In this document: positions 27,381-36,644 of the stretch, in pieces
Numbering within the stretch: position 1 is the first letter of the stretch
Layout: every line of letters starts with the position of its first letter
NCBI RefSeq assembly: GCF_013466425.1
Contig: NZ_CP059165.1
Span: forward strand, 2,542,001 to 2,606,000
Reading direction: 5' to 3'
From: Mycobacterium vicinigordonae
GTDB lineage: Bacteria; Actinomycetota; Actinomycetes; Mycobacteriales; Mycobacteriaceae
Length of the DNA stretch: 64,000 bases
Notes under the pieces: model-generated
Seen by the model: only the letters and a program-made list of their open reading frames with translations
What the model was told of the DNA's origin: nothing
Databases searched by the model: none
Position numbers and translations under genes: made by a program

Positions 27381-30070
27381 TGCAGATCCCGGACTTCGAA
27401 CCGCAGTTGCGGCTGGACTGCGACGTGCTGGTCATCGGCGGCGGCACCGCCGGCACCATGGCGGCGCTGACGGCGGCCGAACACGGTGCCCAGGTGCTGT
27501 TGCTGGAAAAGGCGCACGTTCGGCACTCGGGCGCGTTGGCGATGGGCATGGACGGGGTGAACAACGCCGTCATACCGGGTAAGGCCGAACCCGAGGACTA
27601 TGTCGCCGAGATCACCCGGGCCAACGACGGAATCGTCAACCAGCGCACCGTCTATCAGACCGCTACCCGCGGCTTTGCCATGGTCCAGCGGCTGGAGCGC
27701 TATGGGGTCAAGTTCGAGAAGGACGAACACGGCGAGTATGCGGTACGCCGCGTGCACCGCTCCGGCTCGTATGTGCTGCCGATGCCCGAGGGCAAAGATG
27801 TCAAGAAGGCCCTCTACCGGGTGCTGCGGCAGCGCTCCATGCGGGAGAAGATCCGCATCGAGAACCGCCTGATGCCGGTCCGGGTCCTGGTTCAAGACGG
27901 CCGGGCCGTCGGCGCCGCCGCGTTGCACACCCGCACCGGCCAATTCGTTGCCGTCGGTGCCAAGGCGGTGGTCCTGGCGACGGGTGCGTGCGGGCGGCTC
28001 GGGCTGCCCGCTTCGGGGTATCTGTACGGCACGTACGAGAACCCGACCAACGCCGGGGACGGCTATTCGATGGCGTATCACGCCGGGGCGGAGCTGTCCG
28101 GCATCGAGTGCTTCCAGGTCAACCCGCTGATCAAGGACTACAACGGCCCGGCCTGCGCCTACGTGGCCAACCCGTTCGGTGGCTATCAGGTCAACGCCGA
28201 TGGCGAGCGGTTCGTGGACTCCGACTATTGGTCGGGTCAGATGATGGCCGAGGTGAAGAGCGAGATCGACTCTGCCCGCGGACCCATCTACCTGAAGGTG
28301 TCGCACCTGCCTGACGAGACGTTGACCGCGCTGGAGAACATCCTGCACACCACTGAACGGCCCACCCGTGGCACCTTCCACGCCAACCGCGGCCACGACT
28401 ACCGCACCCATGACATTGAGATGCACATCTCCGAAATCGGCTTGTGCAGCGGGCATTCGGCGTCCGGGGTGTGGGTCGATGAGCATGCCCGGACCACGGT
28501 GCCGGGCCTCTACGCGGCCGGGGACCTTGCGTGCGTGCCGCACAACTACATGATCGGGGCGTTCGTCTTCGGTGACCTGGCCGGCGCCGATGCCGCCAGC
28601 CTAGCCCTGAAAGTAGCTGCACCGCAAGAACTTCCGGTTGACCAACTACGCGAAGCGCATGAGCTGATCTACCGTCCGCTGCGCCATCCCGACGGGCCGC
28701 CGCAGCCACAAGTGGAGTACAAGCTGCGGCGCTTCGTCAACGACTATGTGGCGCCGCCGAAGTCGGCGGCCAAGCTGTCCATCGCAGTGCGCACTTTCGA
28801 CCGGATGCGTGACGAGATCGCCACTATGGGTGCGCGCACCCCCCACGAGCTGATGCGTGCGGTTGAGGTTTCGTTCATCCGCGACTGCGCCGAGATGGCC
28901 GCCCGGTCCTCGCTGACCCGGACCGAGTCGCGTTGGGGCCTCTACCACGACCGCGCCGACCTGCCCGGCCGCGACGACAGCCAGTGGGGCTATCACCTCA
29001 ACCTGTGCAAGGGTCCCGGCGGCGGCATGTTGTTCCGCAAGCGCCCTGTGGCGCCTTATTTCGTGTCGGTGCCTGAACTCGAAGGGCTGCCGCCGGCCGA
29101 TCAGCGGGTGCTCGACGTGCAGGAACCCGCGCTGGTCGGCGGCCAGGCGCCGGCCACTACCCGGTCGCGGATCGGCGCGGCGCCTGCGGTCGAGTCACCG
29201 TCGCCACGCATCGCCGAGGTGCTGGCGTTGGAGGTGCCCGCGACCAGCGAGTTGCAGCCTTACCTGGCCGACCTCGACCCCGGGGTGCGGCGCACCGCGG
29301 TGGCCACGCTGACCGAGCACACTCCCGACGGGTACGGCTCGGCCTTGTTGGCCGCGTTGGATGACGTCGACGCCTCGGTGCGCCTTACGGCCGCCGAGGG
29401 CGTCCGGGAACTCGTCGAGGTGTTGCCCGACCCGGCGGACGCCCGCGCACACCTGGGTTCTCCGGACCGGGTGGTGCGGGCGGCCGCGGTGTACCTGCTG
29501 GCCTCGCGGCGGGCCGGCGAGCCCGAGCTATACCGCCGCGCCCTCGGCGACGACGATCATCGGGTGCGCATCGAGGCGGTGCGCGCTCTGGTATCGGTGG
29601 ACGACGCTGCGGGCGTGATCGAGGCCATTGACGACGAGAACCGCGAGGTTCGCATCGCCGCGGCCGCCGGGCTGGCGACGCTGCGCGAATGTCCAGGCAC
29701 CGGCCGGGCCGCCGCCCGGCTGGTCGGCGATCCCGACCCGCTGGTGCGCGCCGCGGCCCTGGCGGCTATCGGAAAAATCGGTTGCAGCACAGAGGATTTG
29801 GTGTATATCGAGCAGGCTCTGCGAGCGCCTGCCTGGCAGGAGCGTGAAGGTGCCGCCCGGGGCCTGGCGGGTGCCGATGCGGAGTTCGCGGTGCCGCGGT
29901 TGGCCGATGCGCTCGGCGACGCGCATCTGGACGTGCGAAAGGCGGCCGTGCTCAGCCTGACTCGCTGGGCCGATCAGAGCGCGGCCCGGCATGCGCTGCG
30001 AATTGCGTTGAAGGACAACGATGCCGACGTGCGGGCTTACGCCCGGTTGGCGCTGGACATGGCCGGATAG
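27377..30070 (+). CDS. AprA-like FAD oxidoreductase fused to C-terminal HEAT repeats
   Basis: 897 residues from ATG 27377, overlapping the ATPase stop. Residues 1-~600 are a FAD_binding_2 flavoprotein: VIGGGTAGTMAAL at 19-31 binds FAD, GVNNAV (N62/N63) and SGHSASGVWV (H360) resemble active-site segments of the AprA subunit of adenylylsulfate reductase, and TTVPGLYAAGDLA is the usual flavin-closing strand. Residues ~615-897 are eight or nine HEAT/PBS-lyase repeats (such as VRIEAVRALVSV and VRIAAAAGLATL). The length of the first part matches AprA (about 640 aa). The likely partners are the ferredoxin at 24156 and an unknown organosulfur or similar substrate. It overlaps the convergent gene by 34 bases. 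Confidence 0.86.
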   Translation: MMQIPDFEPQLRLDCDVLVIGGGTAGTMAALTAAEHGAQVLLLEKAHVRHSGALAMGMDGVNNAVIPGKAEPEDYVAEITRANDGIVNQRTVYQTATRGFAMVQRLERYGVKFEKDEHGEYAVRRVHRSGSYVLPMPEGKDVKKALYRVLRQRSMREKIRIENRLMPVRVLVQDGRAVGAAALHTRTGQFVAVGAKAVVLATGACGRLGLPASGYLYGTYENPTNAGDGYSMAYHAGAELSGIECFQVNPLIKDYNGPACAYVANPFGGYQVNADGERFVDSDYWSGQMMAEVKSEIDSARGPIYLKVSHLPDETLTALENILHTTERPTRGTFHANRGHDYRTHDIEMHISEIGLCSGHSASGVWVDEHARTTVPGLYAAGDLACVPHNYMIGAFVFGDLAGADAASLALKVAAPQELPVDQLREAHELIYRPLRHPDGPPQPQVEYKLRRFVNDYVAPPKSAAKLSIAVRTFDRMRDEIATMGARTPHELMRAVEVSFIRDCAEMAARSSLTRTESRWGLYHDRADLPGRDDSQWGYHLNLCKGPGGGMLFRKRPVAPYFVSVPELEGLPPADQRVLDVQEPALVGGQAPATTRSRIGAAPAVESPSPRIAEVLALEVPATSELQPYLADLDPGVRRTAVATLTEHTPDGYGSALLAALDDVDASVRLTAAEGVRELVEVLPDPADARAHLGSPDRVVRAAAVYLLASRRAGEPELYRRALGDDDHRVRIEAVRALVSVDDAAGVIEAIDDENREVRIAAAAGLATLRECPGTGRAAARLVGDPDPLVRAAALAAIGKIGCSTEDLVYIEQALRAPAWQEREGAARGLAGADAEFAVPRLADALGDAHLDVRKAAVLSLTRWADQSAARHALRIALKDNDADVRAYARLALDMAG

Positions 30071-31284
30071 TCGGGCAATTCAACCGCGTCGCCGGTCGCG
30101 AACCACTTGCGTTCGGCGAAGCGGCGAAACGGCCGGCGCTGCATGTATTTCATCGCCATGGCAGTCAAGGCGATGTCGGCGGCCGACTTGGGTGCGTAGC
30201 GTTCGACGGTGTTGCCCATCGTCTGGCACCGGTCGACGAAGGGCCGCAGCACTGCGGCATAGCGATTCAGTGCGGCGGCCAACCGCCCGGCGTCGAAGTC
30301 GACAGCTGGGCCCAATTCGCCGGCCAGGACGTGAGCCCCGACCAGCGCCAGGGTGGTGCCCATCCCACTGAGCGGGGACGCGCAATAGCCGGCATCGCCG
30401 ACCAGCGTGACGCGCCCCCGTGACCAGGTAGCCATGTGCACCTGGTCGAACGCGTCGAAGTAAAAGTCATCGGCCGCCCGGGCGGCGTTCACCAGCGCGT
30501 CGCATTGCCATCCTGCGCCGGCGAACCGCGAAGCCAACAGCTCGCGCTGAGCCTCCAGGTCGCGCCGGTCGTACTGCAGGGGTGGGGATTGAAAAGCCAA
30601 GCCGGCCTTGGCTGTTGCCGGGTCGTGCGAGGGCCGCATCGAGGCGAGCAGCCCGCCCGGCGCCTGATAGATCAAAAACCAGCCATCCAGACCGACGGTG
30701 TCGGGGGCGGTAAACCAGCCGTGGTAGCCGCCCAGCGGCTTGACGAATTCTTCCTCCGGCCCGAAGGCCAGCCGCCGGACCGCCGAGTGTGGGCCATCGG
30801 CACCGACGACCAGGTCGGCGGTCACCGTGGTGCCGTCCGTCAAGCTCGCCTGCGCCGGCCCGTGCGCCGGAAGATCGGGCTGGGTCAGGGCGGTGATGCG
30901 GGTGCCAAACCGGTACTCGACCCCGGTCGCCCGGCAGCTGGCCTGGTAGAGCACATCGACCAGGTCGCCGCGCAGGATTTCCAGCTGGCTGACCAGACCG
31001 TTTCCGTGGAAGGCGGTCACTGGCATCTCGGCCCGACGGCTGCCGTCGGTCTTGACCCAGGCGACCCCACGCTGGGCCAGGCTGCGGGCCCGCATCTGTT
31101 CCAGCAGGCCCATCCGTTCGATCACCGTGCGCCCGGCGCCTCGTAGATCCACGGTCTGCCCGCCGGGACGGATCCCGTCGGCGACTTCGACCACCACCAC
31201 GCGGTACCCGGCGCGGCTCAACCAGAATGCGAGCGCGGGTCCGGCTATCCCGGCACCGCTGATCAGGACGGTCGGTTTGGCCAC
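30037..31284 (-). CDS. FAD-dependent monooxygenase (PHBH/TetX-type)
   Basis: 415 residues from GTG 31284. Group A flavin monooxygenase: FAD site ISGAGIAGPALAFWL at the N-terminus, the DGPHSAVR segment near residue 165 and GRVTLVGDAGYCASPLSGMGTTLAL, the GD motif that binds the FAD ribityl. It hydroxylates an aromatic or polycyclic substrate with NAD(P)H and O2. It resembles members of the Rv1260/tetracycline-monooxygenase group. The substrate is unknown. Its 3' end overlaps the flavoprotein at 30070 tail to tail. Confidence 0.88.
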   Translation of the reverse strand: MAKPTVLISGAGIAGPALAFWLSRAGYRVVVVEVADGIRPGGQTVDLRGAGRTVIERMGLLEQMRARSLAQRGVAWVKTDGSRRAEMPVTAFHGNGLVSQLEILRGDLVDVLYQASCRATGVEYRFGTRITALTQPDLPAHGPAQASLTDGTTVTADLVVGADGPHSAVRRLAFGPEEEFVKPLGGYHGWFTAPDTVGLDGWFLIYQAPGGLLASMRPSHDPATAKAGLAFQSPPLQYDRRDLEAQRELLASRFAGAGWQCDALVNAARAADDFYFDAFDQVHMATWSRGRVTLVGDAGYCASPLSGMGTTLALVGAHVLAGELGPAVDFDAGRLAAALNRYAAVLRPFVDRCQTMGNTVERYAPKSAADIALTAMAMKYMQRRPFRRFAERKWFATGDAVELPDYPAMSSANRA

Positions 31285-31305
31285 GGCTCCTAGCCTAAAA
31301 CGGTT

Positions 31306-32511
31306 CTACAGTCCCAGTGCGCGGTAGGTGTGCCGGACGAATCGGGGTTGGGCGGTGCGTAGCCGGGCCAGGGTCGGGTTGCCGGCCACCGCGGCGGCCG
31401 CGTTGACAGTCAGGTCGGGGCAGTACTGGATCAGGTACATCAGGATCAGGTCTGCGGTCGGGTCAGCCTGCCACCATGTCCCATAGGCGCCGGGCCAGCT
31501 GAACGTTCCCAGCCCGCCGGGCCCGAACAGCGGCGTGGCCTTGGCCGGATCGGTCACCACTGACAGGTTCAATCCGAATCCGCGGCCGACCCAGTACGGC
31601 GAGCCGAGGAAGTTGTGCCGCTTCTGCTCCTCGGTCAGCCGGTCGGTGCGCATCAGCCGCACCGACTCTGGCGACAGCACCCGCACCCCGTCGATCGATC
31701 CGTCGCCGAGCAGCATCCGCACGAACCGCAGGTAGTCGTCGGCGGTCGACCACAGCCCGCCGCCGGCGTTGCAGAACGACGGCGGCTTGACCTGCGGTGG
31801 GCCCATCACGTCGTGCCGCAGCCGGTCGTTCTCGTCGTGCCGATACATGGTGGCCGCGCGGGAACGTGCCTGCGGTGTCACGAAGAAGCCGGTGTCGGGC
31901 ATGCCGGCCGGACCCAGCACGCGCTCGTCGAAGACCTGATGGAGCGGCTTGTCCTCAATGCGGGACAAGACGACCCCCAGCACGTCGATGGCGTGGCTGT
32001 AGGTCACCTTCTCGCCGGGCTGATGGACCAGCGGCAGGGCGGCAAGTTCGGCGAGCCATACGTCGGAACCCTGGTTGAACGGCAGCCGCAGGTAGGACCT
32101 GCCGATCGGGCCGCCCACTGAGAACCCGTAGGCCAGCCCGCTGGTGTGGGTGAGCAGATCCTGGATCAGGATCGGTCGCCGGGCGGGATGCGTGTGGTCC
32201 AGCGGGCCGTGCGGGTCGTCCAGCACCCGCAGGTCGGCGAGTTCTGGCGCCCACCGCGACACCGGATCGGTCAGCGTCAGCTTGCCCTCGTCGACCAGGC
32301 TCATTACTGCCGCGACGGTGACAGGTTTGGTCATCGAGGCGATGCGAAACAGCGTGTCGCGCTGCATCGGCAGCCCCGCCTCGACATCGCGGTAGCCGAT
32401 TTCGTTGACTTGCAACAGTTTTCCGCGCTGCCAGACCACCGTCACCGCTCCGGCGAGCAGACCGGCGTCGCAGACCTCGCGGATGGTTGCCTGATTGCCG
32501 TCGAGATTCAC
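31306..32511 (-). CDS. Serine beta-lactamase-fold hydrolase (Rv1367c type)
   Basis: 401 residues from GTG 32511. The active-site motif FRIASMTKPVT carries Ser-x-x-Lys near residue 60, and YSHAIDVLG supplies the second-motif Tyr. The remainder has QDLLTHTSGLAYG, typical of class C beta-lactamase/esterase (EstB, penicillin-binding-like) proteins. No signal peptide is visible, so it is probably cytosolic and an esterase or peptidase rather than a resistance enzyme. It lies 21 bases upstream of the flavin monooxygenase on the same strand. Confidence 0.88.
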   Translation of the reverse strand: MNLDGNQATIREVCDAGLLAGAVTVVWQRGKLLQVNEIGYRDVEAGLPMQRDTLFRIASMTKPVTVAAVMSLVDEGKLTLTDPVSRWAPELADLRVLDDPHGPLDHTHPARRPILIQDLLTHTSGLAYGFSVGGPIGRSYLRLPFNQGSDVWLAELAALPLVHQPGEKVTYSHAIDVLGVVLSRIEDKPLHQVFDERVLGPAGMPDTGFFVTPQARSRAATMYRHDENDRLRHDVMGPPQVKPPSFCNAGGGLWSTADDYLRFVRMLLGDGSIDGVRVLSPESVRLMRTDRLTEEQKRHNFLGSPYWVGRGFGLNLSVVTDPAKATPLFGPGGLGTFSWPGAYGTWWQADPTADLILMYLIQYCPDLTVNAAAAVAGNPTLARLRTAQPRFVRHTYRALGL

Positions 32512-32878
32512 CCGGGTAGGTTAGCCGCTCGCTTCGTCGTCGCGGCGTATGCGCTAGGAATTGACGCCTCCGCCAGGAACGGATCGAGTGCCCTTCGGCC
32601 TGGTCAGGCCTGTGAAAGTGACTTCTGCGAAACGGTTTGCAGCACGCCAACTGCGTGTTACTGTCGCGCTCTCCGGCAAATGTGATCTGGGGAACACGCT
32701 GAGAGGGCAGCGACATCAATGGACGGTGTCGTTACCGGTGAACCAGGGTGCGGGTGTGCAGTCACCGAGATCCGCGACCGTGACTGTTGTCTGGGGGTTC
32801 CAGGCATCGGTCATACCCTACGAGGGCGGCGACCCGCTGCTCACTACCACTGGTTGGTTAACTCAGCAAAGGCTGGCC
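32512..32878. other. 367-bp gap between the beta-lactamase-fold gene and lprF-type gene
   Basis: The two flanking genes diverge, so this gap should hold two promoters. I see no clear -10/-35 pair, operator or RNA. A long open frame crosses it in the lprF frame, but its codon use and lack of ribosome site do not support coding. Confidence 0.5.
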
Positions 32879-33737
32879 ATGAATGGCTTGATCTCACAAG
32901 CGCAAATCTCCCAACGACGTGTTTCCTGGCGATCCTGGACCCGGCCGTCTGTCGCGATGGTGTTCGCGGCGGCAGTTGTCGCGACGGTCATCACCGGATG
33001 TGGAAGCAAGAACTCGACTACCGCGTCCTCGACTTCGGCGACGTCTGGTTCCGCTGCCTCGTCGGCGACCTCCGGTTCGTCGGCGGCGCCCTCGGCGGAA
33101 GCCCAGCAGCTGCTGCAGGACAGCTTCCAAGGCGACCACCGGGCTGCACTCCCTGCACGTCAACCTGCAGACCGCCGATATCACCACCTTGCCGATGGAG
33201 TCGGTCAACGCCGACGTCACCAACCAGCCGCAGGAACTCGGGGGACAGGCGGTCGGTGACGCCATGATCCGACTGCAGCCTCAGGCACCCGCGGTGCCCA
33301 AGCAGTTCGTGGTCACCAAGAAGACCATGTACACCAAGGACGACACCGGCAAGTACACCTCGGCCGGACCCGCAGACAAAGATCTACGACCCGGGGTGTA
33401 GTCCTGGATAAGGACAAGGGCATCGGCGCCGTGATCGCCAAGGTCCAGAGCCCGCAGGTCGCGGGCAACGAGAACATCGACGGCGTGGCCACCATCAAGG
33501 TGACCGGGACGATCGACCCGGCCGTCGTCGACCCGCTGGTACCACCAGATCGCCAAGGACGCCAAGGGCCCCTTGCCAATCACTCTCTACATCGTCGACG
33601 TGAAGGCGCCGGGCGCGCCTGGTAACCCGCCGAGTGCCTACCTGGTGCGGATGGTGCTCGACAAGGACAAGGGTCACGTCACCATCACTCTGTCGAACTG
33701 GGGAGCGCCGGTCACGATCCCCAATCCGCAGGGATAA
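32879..33737 (+). pseudogene. lprF: lprF-type lipoprotein gene broken by four +1 insertions
   Basis: Reading begins at ATG 32879 and gives a signal peptide ending in the lipobox ITGC and then CGSKNSTT. It is an LppX/LprAFG-family lipoprotein, equivalent to Rv1368. Family members carry glycolipids or PIMs across the periplasm. The reading frame changes four times: at 33125-33126 (extra T), 33378-33380 (extra A), 33393-33396 (extra G) and 33541-33547 (extra C). If each extra base is removed, it reads through LHSLHVNL, TTLPMESVNADVTNQPQ, MYTKDD, DKDKGIGAVI, LPITLYIVDV, VTITLSNWGAPVTIPNPQG and a TAA at 33735. The protein sequence around the shifts is well conserved. Either the gene died recently or the sequence has local errors. 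Confidence 0.85.
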
Positions 33738-33975
33738 CGGCCGGGGTCAACTCTCGGGGTAGGGGACCGACCCGGATGTGCGGCACTGCGTTTGCGGCCG
33801 CCGGACTCCGGGTCGGTTCTCGTCCGCAGCTTTCGAGTGATGCGCGGGATCCAAGCGCGCAGCCGTTGAGAATTCTCCAAGCCTCCTCCAAGGCCGAGCT
33901 TCCAACATTTGGGCCAGCTCGCCGGAAAGCCCGGCGTGCTGCCAATTTCACTCGATCAGACCTGGAGGACCAGCA

Positions 33976-35460
33976 ATGACCAATGACGTCCCGGAGGTAC
34001 AGGAGCGCGGGACCGACCCGCGCCCCGGACCTCCGCCGGGCGGAGGGCCCCCCGTACTGCCCGACGTATGGGTCTACAACGGACGGGCCTACGACCTGAG
34101 CGACTGGATCGACAAGCATCCCGGCGGTGCATTCTTCATCGGGCGCACCAAAAACCGTGACATCACCGCGATTATCGCGTCGTACCACCGCGATCCAAAG
34201 GTAGTCGAGCGCATACTTCAGCGCCGCTATTCGCTGGGGCGCGAAGCAACGCCGCGCGACATCCATCCCAAGCACAACGCCCCGCCGTTCCTGTTCAAGG
34301 AGGGCTTCGACAGCCGGCGCGATACGCCGCACTACCGGTTCGACAACAACGAGGACCTGATGCACCGGGTCAAGGCGCGGCTGACCGAGCCGGCGCTGGC
34401 CGCGCGAATCAAGTTGATGGACCGCCTTTTCAACATAGTCGCGGTGCTGCTGGCGATCGGCTATTTCGGTGTGCAGGCGCTGCGCCTGGTCGAGCCGCGG
34501 TGGATGCCGTTATGGGCCTTCGTTTTCGCGATGGTCGTGCTGCGCAGTTCGTTGGTCGGCTACGGCCACTACTCGTTGCACCGGGCGCAACGAGGCCTGA
34601 ATCGGGTGTTCTCCAACACTTTTGACCTGAATTACATCGCGCTGGCCCTGGTGGTCGCCGATGGTCACACGCTGCTGCACCACCCGTACACGCAGAGCGC
34701 AGTGGACATCAAGAAGAACGTGTTCACCATGATGATGGGGTTGCCCAGGCTGTATCGGGTACCCGTGCACACCGTTCACAAGTTCGGCCACACCGTTACC
34801 GGCATGGCGGTGCGGATCGCGGACGTGTGGAACATGACCCGCAAGGTGGGTGTCGAGGAAGGATATGGCAGCTGGCGCAACGCACTACCGCACTTCCTCG
34901 GATCCTCGGGGGTGCGGTTGCTGCTGGTGACCGAGATGATCGTCTTCCTGGCCGCCGGAGACTTCTGGGCCTGGGCGCTGCAGTTCTTCGCCACGCTGTG
35001 GGTCAGCACGTTCATGGTGGTGGCCAGTCACGAATTCGAGGACGAAGATCCCGATGCCCCCGAGCCCACGGCGGCCGGGCAAGACTGGGCCGTGGACCAG
35101 GTCGAGCATGCCCACGACCTGAAGGTGATCGGCAACCGCTACGTCGACTGCTTCCTGTCAGCCGGCCTGAGCTCGCACCGTGTGCATCACGTATTGCCGT
35201 TCCAGCGCAGCGGTTTCGCCAATATCGTGACCGAAGACGTGTTGCATGAAGAGTCGGCGCGATTCGGGGTGGAATGGTTGCCGCCGAAGAGTTTTCTCAC
35301 CGATCGGCTTCCCAAGCTCTGTCGCACCTATCTATTGTCGGCGTCGCGTCCGGCGCGAGAACACAACTGGGGTGTACTGCGCGAGCACCTCTCGCCCACG
35401 GCGTTCAAGGACAGCGTCAACTACGTGGTAGCCGGCTTCGTCGGAATCGGGTCGGTATGA
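33976..35460 (+). CDS. Cytochrome b5 - fatty acid desaturase fusion (Rv1371 type)
   Basis: 494 residues from ATG 33976, with GGAGGA upstream. The N-terminal ~95 residues hold a cytochrome b5 domain with the haem-binding DKHPGGAFFI. The desaturase follows, with membrane spans near residues 150-200 and 300-335 and histidine boxes GHYSLH, HTLLHHP and SSHRVHHVLP. The haem domain supplies electrons to the di-iron site. It forms an operon with the type III PKS and the sulfotransferase, as Rv1371-Rv1373 does in M. tuberculosis. Its substrate is unproven; an acyl starter for the PKS is an attractive guess. Confidence 0.9.
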   Translation: MTNDVPEVQERGTDPRPGPPPGGGPPVLPDVWVYNGRAYDLSDWIDKHPGGAFFIGRTKNRDITAIIASYHRDPKVVERILQRRYSLGREATPRDIHPKHNAPPFLFKEGFDSRRDTPHYRFDNNEDLMHRVKARLTEPALAARIKLMDRLFNIVAVLLAIGYFGVQALRLVEPRWMPLWAFVFAMVVLRSSLVGYGHYSLHRAQRGLNRVFSNTFDLNYIALALVVADGHTLLHHPYTQSAVDIKKNVFTMMMGLPRLYRVPVHTVHKFGHTVTGMAVRIADVWNMTRKVGVEEGYGSWRNALPHFLGSSGVRLLLVTEMIVFLAAGDFWAWALQFFATLWVSTFMVVASHEFEDEDPDAPEPTAAGQDWAVDQVEHAHDLKVIGNRYVDCFLSAGLSSHRVHHVLPFQRSGFANIVTEDVLHEESARFGVEWLPPKSFLTDRLPKLCRTYLLSASRPAREHNWGVLREHLSPTAFKDSVNYVVAGFVGIGSV

Positions 35461-36644
35461 GCACCCCGGAGGGTGGTGTCGTGGTGCCCGCCGCAGAAGT
35501 CGACGAGATCGGCCTGACCCAGCTGCCGCCGGCCCCGCCGACCACCGTCGCGGTCATCGAAGGCATCGCGACCGGCTGGCCCCAGCGGACGGTCGGGCAA
35601 GCCGACGCCGCTGCGCGGGTTGTCGAACTTTTTGACGATCCCAAACAGCGCCAACGGATTCCACGGCTCTACGAGAAGACGCGGATCGATACCCGCCGGA
35701 TGGCGATCGACCCACTGGACCCCGACTTCGACGCATTTCGGAGCGACCCGGCGACGATCCGGGACCGGATGAACATGTTCTTCGACCACGCGGTTCCGTT
35801 GGCGGTGGACGTGAGCAGGCGAGCGTTGGCGGATCTCCCTTACGGAGCCGACGAAATCGGGCTGCTGGTCTTCGTCACCAGCACCGGATTTATCGCGCCG
35901 GGGGTCGATGTCGCAGTCGTCAAGGAACTCGGGCTGTCGCGGTCCATCTCCCGGGTGGTGGTCAACTTCATGGGCTGCGCCGCCGCGATGAACGCGGTGC
36001 GCATCGCCGCCACCTATGTACGTGCTCACCCCAGCATGAAGGCGCTCGTGGTGTGCATCGAATTATGTTCGGTAAACGCCGTTTTCGCCGACGACATCAA
36101 CGACGTGGTGATTCACAGCCTGTTCGGCGACGGTTGTGGTGCGTTGGTGATCGGTGCCAGCCAGGTTCGGCAGCTGCTGCCGCACGGCAGCGTGGTGATC
36201 CGCAGCAGCTTCACTCAGCTGCTCGACGACGCCGAGGACGGCATTGTGCTCGGCGTTAACCACAACGGCATCACCTGTGAGCTGTCGGAGAACCTGCCCG
36301 ACTACATCTATCGCGGCGTCGAACCCGTCGTCGCAGAAGTGCTGCGGGACAATGGGTTGACGAAATCCGACATCGATCTGTGGGCGATCCACCCGGGTGG
36401 TCCCAAGATCATTGAGGAGTCGGTGCGATCGTTGGGCATCGCTGCCGACCGTGCGGCGCCGAGCTGGGAGGTGCTGGCCAGGTTCGGCAACATGCTCAGC
36501 GTGTCGCTGATCTTCGTGCTGGAATCCATGGTGCGGCAAGTAGAGTCGAACAAACCCATCTCCACCGGCATGGCATTCTCGTTCGCACCGGGCGTCACCA
36601 TCGAAGGCATTCTGTTCGACATCATCCGGGAGTCTCCGAAATGA
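35457..36644 (+). CDS. pks18: Type III polyketide synthase, PKS18 type
   Basis: 395 residues from ATG 35457, overlapping the desaturase stop. Chalcone-synthase fold with the catalytic triad visible: C174 in [10 protein letters not shown]312 in IHPGGPKI and N345 in FGNMLS. This matches the C-H-N triad of PKS18 (Rv1372), which makes long-chain alpha-pyrones from fatty acyl-CoA and malonyl-CoA in vitro. VIEGIATG at the N-terminus is usual for the family. It is coupled both to the desaturase before it and the sulfotransferase after it by ATGA overlaps. Confidence 0.94.
   Translation: MSTPEGGVVVPAAEVDEIGLTQLPPAPPTTVAVIEGIATGWPQRTVGQADAAARVVELFDDPKQRQRIPRLYEKTRIDTRRMAIDPLDPDFDAFRSDPATIRDRMNMFFDHAVPLAVDVSRRALADLPYGADEIGLLVFVTSTGFIAPGVDVAVVKELGLSRSISRVVVNFMGCAAAMNAVRIAATYVRAHPSMKALVVCIELCSVNAVFADDINDVVIHSLFGDGCGALVIGASQVRQLLPHGSVVIRSSFTQLLDDAEDGIVLGVNHNGITCELSENLPDYIYRGVEPVVAEVLRDNGLTKSDIDLWAIHPGGPKIIEESVRSLGIAADRAAPSWEVLARFGNMLSVSLIFVLESMVRQVESNKPISTGMAFSFAPGVTIEGILFDIIRESPK

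Noticed and set aside
32561..32878. Upstream extension of the lprF-type reading frame
   Set aside because: No ribosome site, atypical composition, and the signal peptide starts at 32879.
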